Positions 59,619 through 64,000 of a DNA stretch of 64,000 nucleotides are shown piece by piece. The stretch lies in assembly GCF_947499705.1 (NCBI RefSeq), contig NZ_CANMPJ010000001.1:2019501-2083500 (forward strand). Reading direction: 5' to 3'. Position 1 is the stretch's first letter. Each line of letters starts with the position of its first letter. The DNA comes from an uncultured Erythrobacter sp. (GTDB taxonomy: Bacteria; Pseudomonadota; Alphaproteobacteria; Sphingomonadales; Sphingomonadaceae). The translations under genes and the position numbers were made by a program. Under the pieces are notes generated by a model. It did not search any database and was not told the origin of the DNA. It saw nothing but the letters and a program-made list of their open reading frames with translations.

Positions 59619-61178
59619 GTGAAAAACATTACTCGCATTCTCGTCCTGGGTTGCAGCTCGCTCGCTCTTGCTGCCTGCGGCGCGGACGAAATCGTCTCGC
59701 CCGGCACCAGCGGCGACATCATCATCAACAACCCCTCACCTACGCCGACACCCACGGCAACCGGCACGCCGACCGTTACTCCGGCAACTGGATGTCCAAC
59801 TATTGCTTCGACAGGTGGTCTTACGGACAACGGCACTTTGAGCGGCCCAACGGGCGAATACCGCGTCTGCACTCTGCCAGCGACGTTCAACGTCGATGAC
59901 ACCCTGCCGTTCGTCACCGGCCTTGTTTATCAAATCCAAAACCGCGTGGACGTGGGCTCGGATCAGGGCTTCAGCAGCACCGGTACCGACGTAACGCTGA
60001 CAATCGAACCCGGCGTTATCCTGTATGGTCAGGGCGAATCGTTCCTCGTCGTCAATCGCGGCAACACGATTGAATCGAATGGCACCGCCGATCGCCCGAT
60101 CGTCTGGACCAGCCGCGACAATGTACTCGGCGTCAGCAGCGACTCCAGCCAGGCACAATGGGGCGGCGTCGTGCTGCTTGGCCGGGCACGCGTTTCGGAT
60201 TGCTCTACGCTGGTGTTCAACACCGCAGGCGCACCAAACGCGAACCCGCAATGCGAACAGCAGCTTGAAGGAACAGTGGCTGCAACACCTTTCGGCGGCA
60301 CCAACGACGCCGACACGTCGGGTTCCTTCACCTTCAACCAGATCCGCTACTCGGGCTTCGAACTGCAGCAGTCCAACGAATTGCAGTCGCTCACGACAGG
60401 CGGTGTCGGATCGGGCACCACGATTGAGAACGTCTTCTCCTTCAACAGCTCCGACGATGGTCTCGAATTCTTCGGCGGCCAATTCAACGCCCGCAATATC
60501 GCGGTGATTGGGGCATCGGACGACTCGCTCGACGTGGACAGCGGCGCCCGCGTGAACGTCGAAACCGTGATTGTCGCCCAGCGCAACAACACTGGTGACA
60601 GCCTGATTGAACTCGACTCTCCCGATGATCTCGGCGACGGCACGCCCGGCAACGCGCTGCCACAGACCGTTTTCCAGGTGAACAACTTCACCTTCGTTCA
60701 GCGCTCGTCGGCTTCGTCGCAGATGATCCGTGCACGCGGCGGTGCTGCTCTGGGCCTCGCCAACGGTGTTCTCAATGCCGACGATGCCGGGGCAGGCCTT
60801 TGCTTCCGGATCGACGAGCAGCCGACACAAGACGCCATAACCGGTCTCAATTCGCTCGTCGGTGATTGTGATGCGGCCAGCCCGGTTCGCGGCTTCGACA
60901 ATACCGATTCAAGCGATCAGGCTCTGCTCGCCCTGTTCGACACAAACAGCAATCTCGCCTTCGCCATCTCGCTCACCAACACATTCGTGAACGGGGCGAA
61001 CGAGAATGCCATTGCGGCGTTCGACGCGACTGCGCTCTCGTCGTTCTTTGCGGCTTCAACCTTTATCGGTGCCGAGGACAACAACCTCGCCGATGTCTTC
61101 GGCGACTGGACCTGCAATTCGTCGATCGCAGATTTCGGCAGCGCGACCGGCACCTGCACTTCGCTGCCGGTCTACTGA
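59619..61178 (+). CDS. large surface-type lipoprotein with beta-helix-like repeats
   Basis: A 519-residue protein read from a GTG at 59619, with GAGGGG about ten bases upstream. It has a lipobox (SSLALAAC, cysteine near residue 20), a Thr/Pro-rich linker (PSPTPTPTATGTPTVTPATG), and a long repetitive Asn/Gly/Ser/Thr/Asp-rich domain (GVILYGQGESFLVVNRGNTI, then SSDDGLEFFGGQFNARNIAV) suggestive of a right-handed beta-helix. Its partner is the TonB receptor 100 bases downstream, as in SusD-like or other receptor-associated lipoproteins; it is not SusD itself. The frame is open upstream to 59466. Confidence 0.75.
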   Translation: MKNITRILVLGCSSLALAACGADEIVSPGTSGDIIINNPSPTPTPTATGTPTVTPATGCPTIASTGGLTDNGTLSGPTGEYRVCTLPATFNVDDTLPFVTGLVYQIQNRVDVGSDQGFSSTGTDVTLTIEPGVILYGQGESFLVVNRGNTIESNGTADRPIVWTSRDNVLGVSSDSSQAQWGGVVLLGRARVSDCSTLVFNTAGAPNANPQCEQQLEGTVAATPFGGTNDADTSGSFTFNQIRYSGFELQQSNELQSLTTGGVGSGTTIENVFSFNSSDDGLEFFGGQFNARNIAVIGASDDSLDVDSGARVNVETVIVAQRNNTGDSLIELDSPDDLGDGTPGNALPQTVFQVNNFTFVQRSSASSQMIRARGGAALGLANGVLNADDAGAGLCFRIDEQPTQDAITGLNSLVGDCDAASPVRGFDNTDSSDQALLALFDTNSNLAFAISLTNTFVNGANENAIAAFDATALSSFFAASTFIGAEDNNLADVFGDWTCNSSIADFGSATGTCTSLPVY

Positions 61179-61196
61179 TCGCAGCTCTTGAATTGA

Positions 61197-61238
61197 GGGA
61201 GGTACCGCTTCGACGTGGTGCCTCCCCTGACCTTTTTT
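61197..61238 (+). terminator. terminator/attenuator between lipoprotein and TonB receptor genes
   Basis: GGGAGGTACC (61197-61206) pairs with GGTGCCTCCC (61217-61226), with one mismatch and a ten-base loop, followed after six bases by TTTTTT. It lies 18 bases after the lipoprotein stop and could partly terminate transcription before the receptor gene. Confidence 0.75.
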
Positions 61239-61294
61239 GGGCCTCTCACGGCCCGCCAAACAACAAGACCTAATAATTGAGGGGGTCTCGGATT

Positions 61295-63997
61295 ATGTCG
61301 ATCAGCAAACGCCTAGCAGGGTTGTTGCTTCTCACCACGTCACTCACCGTGCCGACAGTGCTTCACGCTCAGTCGGCGGATGACGCGGCAACCGATGACG
61401 CGGAAGAGCAACTGGCGCAGGACGATCAAGGCGCTCAGGTTGAAGAGGAAGCCGAAGAGCCGGAGATTTCGGTCCCAGGCGGCGGCATCATTGTTACCGG
61501 TCGCCGCAACCGAAACCCTGAACGCAATTCGACTCAGGTTCTGAACGTCCTCACCGAAGAATCGATTGCGCGTACCGGCGAAGGCGACATTGCCGGAGCG
61601 CTTGGCCGCGTATCCGGCCTTTCCGTGGTCGGGAGCGGGCGTGTGTTTGTTCGCGGTCTCGGCGATCGTTACTCGTTGGCGCTGCTCAATGGCCTGCCCC
61701 TGCCCAGCCCCGAACCGCTCAGCCGTGTTGTCCCACTCGACATCTTCCCAACCAATGTCGTTGCATCTTCGCTGGTCCAAAAGACCTACTCCGCCAACTA
61801 TCCCGGCGAATTCGGCGGCGGCGTGATCAACCTCACGACCAAGGCCGTGCCAGTCGAGGACTTCCTCACGATCAGCATCAGCGGCGGCGGTGATACCGAA
61901 ACCACTTTCCAGAATGGACTGACCTACGAAGGCTCCGGGCTCGACGGGTTCGGTTTCGACACCGGCATCCGTGACATCCCGACCAACCTTCAGGCGTTCC
62001 TCGACAGCGGAGAGCGGATCGGCTCGATCGACCTTGCCGCGTCTGAAGCCATCGCTGCAGAACTGTTCCCGACCAATCTCGTGACGCTGCAACGCAATGA
62101 CACGATACCTGCAAACTTCTCCGCATCGATCACGGGCGGAGCTTCGTTTGAACTGGGTGCAGACACGTATTTAGGCGTGATCGCCACTGCATCGATCAAG
62201 AACGATTGGCGCAGCCGCACAGTTCTGAGCCAGAGTGGCAGCGGCGATCTGTCTGAGATTTTCCAGCAGCAGGAAACCTTCATCACCGACAACAATGTGC
62301 TGGTGAACGCCCTGATTGGTGTCGGTCTCGATTTCGGGTCCCACACGATCCGCTGGACCAACCTTTACATTCGCGACACGCTCAAGACCGCACGGTTGGA
62401 GGAAGGCTTCGATATCTTCCCTGGACTGACCGGGTTCGATTTCATCAACCAGCAGACCGCATGGTTCGAACGCCAGTTGATCGACACGCAGCTCGTGACC
62501 GAGCTCGATTTCGATCGCTTCGATATCGATGTGCGCGCAGGCTATGCCCGAACCGACCGCGAAGCGCCGTTCAACAGCAATTTCAGTTACACCCGCACAA
62601 ACATCCCGAGCAGCCCGTTCGGCGATCAGTTCGTGGCCTATTTCAACCAGCTGTCGGATGCCGGAATCAGCACGGTTTCCTTCGATGATCTGCAGGAACA
62701 ATTGCTGTTCGGCAGCGCCGACCTTTCGTACGAAGTGACCGACACGTTCGAGATCACGGTAGGCGGCGCCTATTCGGACACGGATCGCCGCTCGGAAAGC
62801 CGCGAATTCCGGCCATTCATCACCGGCGATGTGCTCGACGACTCGCTGGTCCCAGCCCTAGGCCTGCGCCGTCCGGGTGACATCATCAGCGGTGCGACCC
62901 TCGCCGGGTTCAACGTGACGCTTACCGAAGCATCACCCTTCCCCGTGTTCGACGCCGCGCTGGAAATCGTCGCAGGCTACGGCCTGTTCCGCTGGCTGCC
63001 AGCAGACACTCTGACCATTGAAGCCGGTGTGCGCTACGAAGAGGCAACCCAGACGGTCGACCTTGATCAGACGGTCTTCATCACCCCGATCACCGGGGCA
63101 ACGCCAACCAACCTCAACAACGATTATTTCCTGCCAGGCGGCACGATCACCTGGGAGCCGATCGACGATCTTCAGCTGCGTCTGTCTGCATCCCAGACCA
63201 TCGCTCGCCCGCAGTTCCGTGAGCTGGTCGAGCAGACTTACTTCGATCCGGACTCGAACCGCCGGTTCCGCGGCAATCCTTTCCTCGACGACAGCGAGCT
63301 GATCAACGTCGAGGCGCGCGCCGAATACTACTTGGGCGGTCAGAACCGCATCAGCCTTGCCGGTTTCTTCAAAGAGATCGACAACCCGATCGAGAACACG
63401 CTGGTGTCGGCTTCCGGCCAGATCCTCACTAGCTTTGCCAATGCACCCTCGGCGGAGCTTCTCGGGGCCGAGCTCGATGTTGCATACGGCATCGACCTGT
63501 ACGGCCTCGGCGGCAGTTTCTTCGAAACCAAGCAGATCCTGCTGCTGGCAAACTACACCTACACGCAATCGGAAATCTCGGTCGGCGCGGATGATATTGC
63601 GCCGGTGCCGGGCAACCCGAACCAGCTTGCGAACTTGATCTTCGACGATGGCGCGGCGCTGGTCGGTCAGTCCGATCACGTCGCCAACCTCTCGATCGGC
63701 TTGGAAGATACCGAGAAGGTCCAGCAGTTCACCTTCCTGTTCAACTATGCGAGCGAGCGCATCACGCTGCGCGGCGGGGCTCTGCCTGATGTGGTCGAGG
63801 ATCCCGGCCTGACAGTCGACTTCGTTGCGCGTTCAGAGGTCGCGGCTTGGGGCCTTCCGCTCGAGCTGTCCTTCGAAGTTCGCAACATCTTCGGACGCGA
63901 CAATTTTGAATTCCAGGAGAACGGCACGAACCGGATCGAAATCAACACGTTCGATGTCGGGACAGCGGTCTCTTTCGGGATGAAAGCAACGTTCTGA
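61295..63997 (+). CDS. TonB-dependent receptor paired with a surface lipoprotein
   Basis: A 900-residue outer membrane transporter. A signal peptide (LAGLLLLTTSLTVPTVLHAQ) is followed by an acidic linker, a TonB box (GIIVTGRR), the plug domain (RVFVRGLGDRYSLALLNGLP, then SANYPGEFGGGVINLTTKAV) and a barrel ending in F. The ATG at 61295 follows GAGGGGG nine bases upstream; the in-frame TTG at 61277 overlaps that site and is rejected. The gene is complete just inside the window end. The ligand is unknown; the Pho-box-like upstream sites suggest a phosphorus compound, which is inference. Confidence 0.9.
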   Translation: MSISKRLAGLLLLTTSLTVPTVLHAQSADDAATDDAEEQLAQDDQGAQVEEEAEEPEISVPGGGIIVTGRRNRNPERNSTQVLNVLTEESIARTGEGDIAGALGRVSGLSVVGSGRVFVRGLGDRYSLALLNGLPLPSPEPLSRVVPLDIFPTNVVASSLVQKTYSANYPGEFGGGVINLTTKAVPVEDFLTISISGGGDTETTFQNGLTYEGSGLDGFGFDTGIRDIPTNLQAFLDSGERIGSIDLAASEAIAAELFPTNLVTLQRNDTIPANFSASITGGASFELGADTYLGVIATASIKNDWRSRTVLSQSGSGDLSEIFQQQETFITDNNVLVNALIGVGLDFGSHTIRWTNLYIRDTLKTARLEEGFDIFPGLTGFDFINQQTAWFERQLIDTQLVTELDFDRFDIDVRAGYARTDREAPFNSNFSYTRTNIPSSPFGDQFVAYFNQLSDAGISTVSFDDLQEQLLFGSADLSYEVTDTFEITVGGAYSDTDRRSESREFRPFITGDVLDDSLVPALGLRRPGDIISGATLAGFNVTLTEASPFPVFDAALEIVAGYGLFRWLPADTLTIEAGVRYEEATQTVDLDQTVFITPITGATPTNLNNDYFLPGGTITWEPIDDLQLRLSASQTIARPQFRELVEQTYFDPDSNRRFRGNPFLDDSELINVEARAEYYLGGQNRISLAGFFKEIDNPIENTLVSASGQILTSFANAPSAELLGAELDVAYGIDLYGLGGSFFETKQILLLANYTYTQSEISVGADDIAPVPGNPNQLANLIFDDGAALVGQSDHVANLSIGLEDTEKVQQFTFLFNYASERITLRGGALPDVVEDPGLTVDFVARSEVAAWGLPLELSFEVRNIFGRDNFEFQENGTNRIEINTFDVGTAVSFGMKATF

Positions 63998-64000
63998 TTT

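Noticed and set aside
59736-60830. 364-codon open frame opposite the lipoprotein gene
   Set aside because: The plus strand frame has a lipobox and coherent composition; the minus frame is a codon-bias shadow.
1-64000. CRISPR array, insertion sequence or prophage
   Set aside because: No regularly spaced repeats, transposase, integrase or phage structural genes were found by reading the window; the tRNA repeat is the only hint of past integration.

Overview
The window is a stretch of chromosome from an alphaproteobacterium, most likely a marine or aquatic member of the Erythrobacteraceae (order Sphingomonadales). This is inferred from gene content and gene order: CrtW/CrtZ carotenoid genes, large TonB-dependent receptors, DUF1476 next to BolA and a CGFS glutaredoxin, and protein sequences typical of Erythrobacter-like genomes. 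No database search was run. The DNA is moderately GC-rich and densely coding, with many 1- or 4-base stop/start overlaps.

Layout. 0-1.2 kb: rpsO (cut by the window edge) and truB. 1.3-13.8 kb: a sulfotransferase-like gene, then an alpha-galactoside catabolic locus (SLC5 symporter, TonB receptor, AraC regulator, GH36 alpha-galactosidase, GlpD, GalT, GalK). 13.8-17.6 kb: M50 protease, thymidine kinase, AbgT transporter, YceI. 17.8-25.4 kb: rbfA, DUF1697, two hotdog thioesterases, a 51-residue small protein, infB, ylxR, nusA and rimP, all on the minus strand. 25.5-27.8 kb: two PilZ proteins, a small membrane protein, and an arsI-arsR pair with a large palindromic operator. 27.8-33.4 kb: a phage-shock (psp) locus with pspF divergent from a sigma-54 promoter, a small leader protein, pspA, pspB, pspC and then eight consecutive small single-span membrane proteins sharing one C-terminal motif. 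33.4-45.4 kb: SufE, DUF454, GNAT, crtZ-crtW, unknown secreted proteins, leuC/leuD with two small inserted genes, a quinone oxidoreductase, the DUF1476/BolA/Grx4 cluster, a Nudix hydrolase and an unknown lipoprotein pair. 45.7 kb: tRNA-Arg(TCT) with a nearby duplicate of its 3' end. 45.8-50.5 kb: a YhhQ-type transporter, ppx and ppk. 50.6-58.7 kb: a reduced VirB-type secretion operon (virB1-2-3-4-6-9-10-11). 58.9-64 kb: a TPR protein, then a surface lipoprotein and TonB receptor pair preceded by GTCAT repeats resembling Pho boxes.

The most unusual feature is the psp locus. Beyond canonical PspA, PspB and PspC, eight tandem genes (30898-33352) each encode an N-terminal membrane span followed by a coiled-coil-like segment ending in a motif of the form DR-hydrophobic-x-VLERI-x-TD...EI-x-x-LR. 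The same motif closes PspC and appears in shorter form in PspB, so the array looks like an in-place expansion of the PspB / PspC-tail module under one PspF/sigma-54 switch. Other items worth attention are the alpha-galactosidase/GlpD pairing, which suggests a galactosyl-glycerol substrate such as floridoside; a repeated four-hairpin element after sufE and grxD; and the secretion operon lacking VirB5, VirB7, VirB8 and VirD4.
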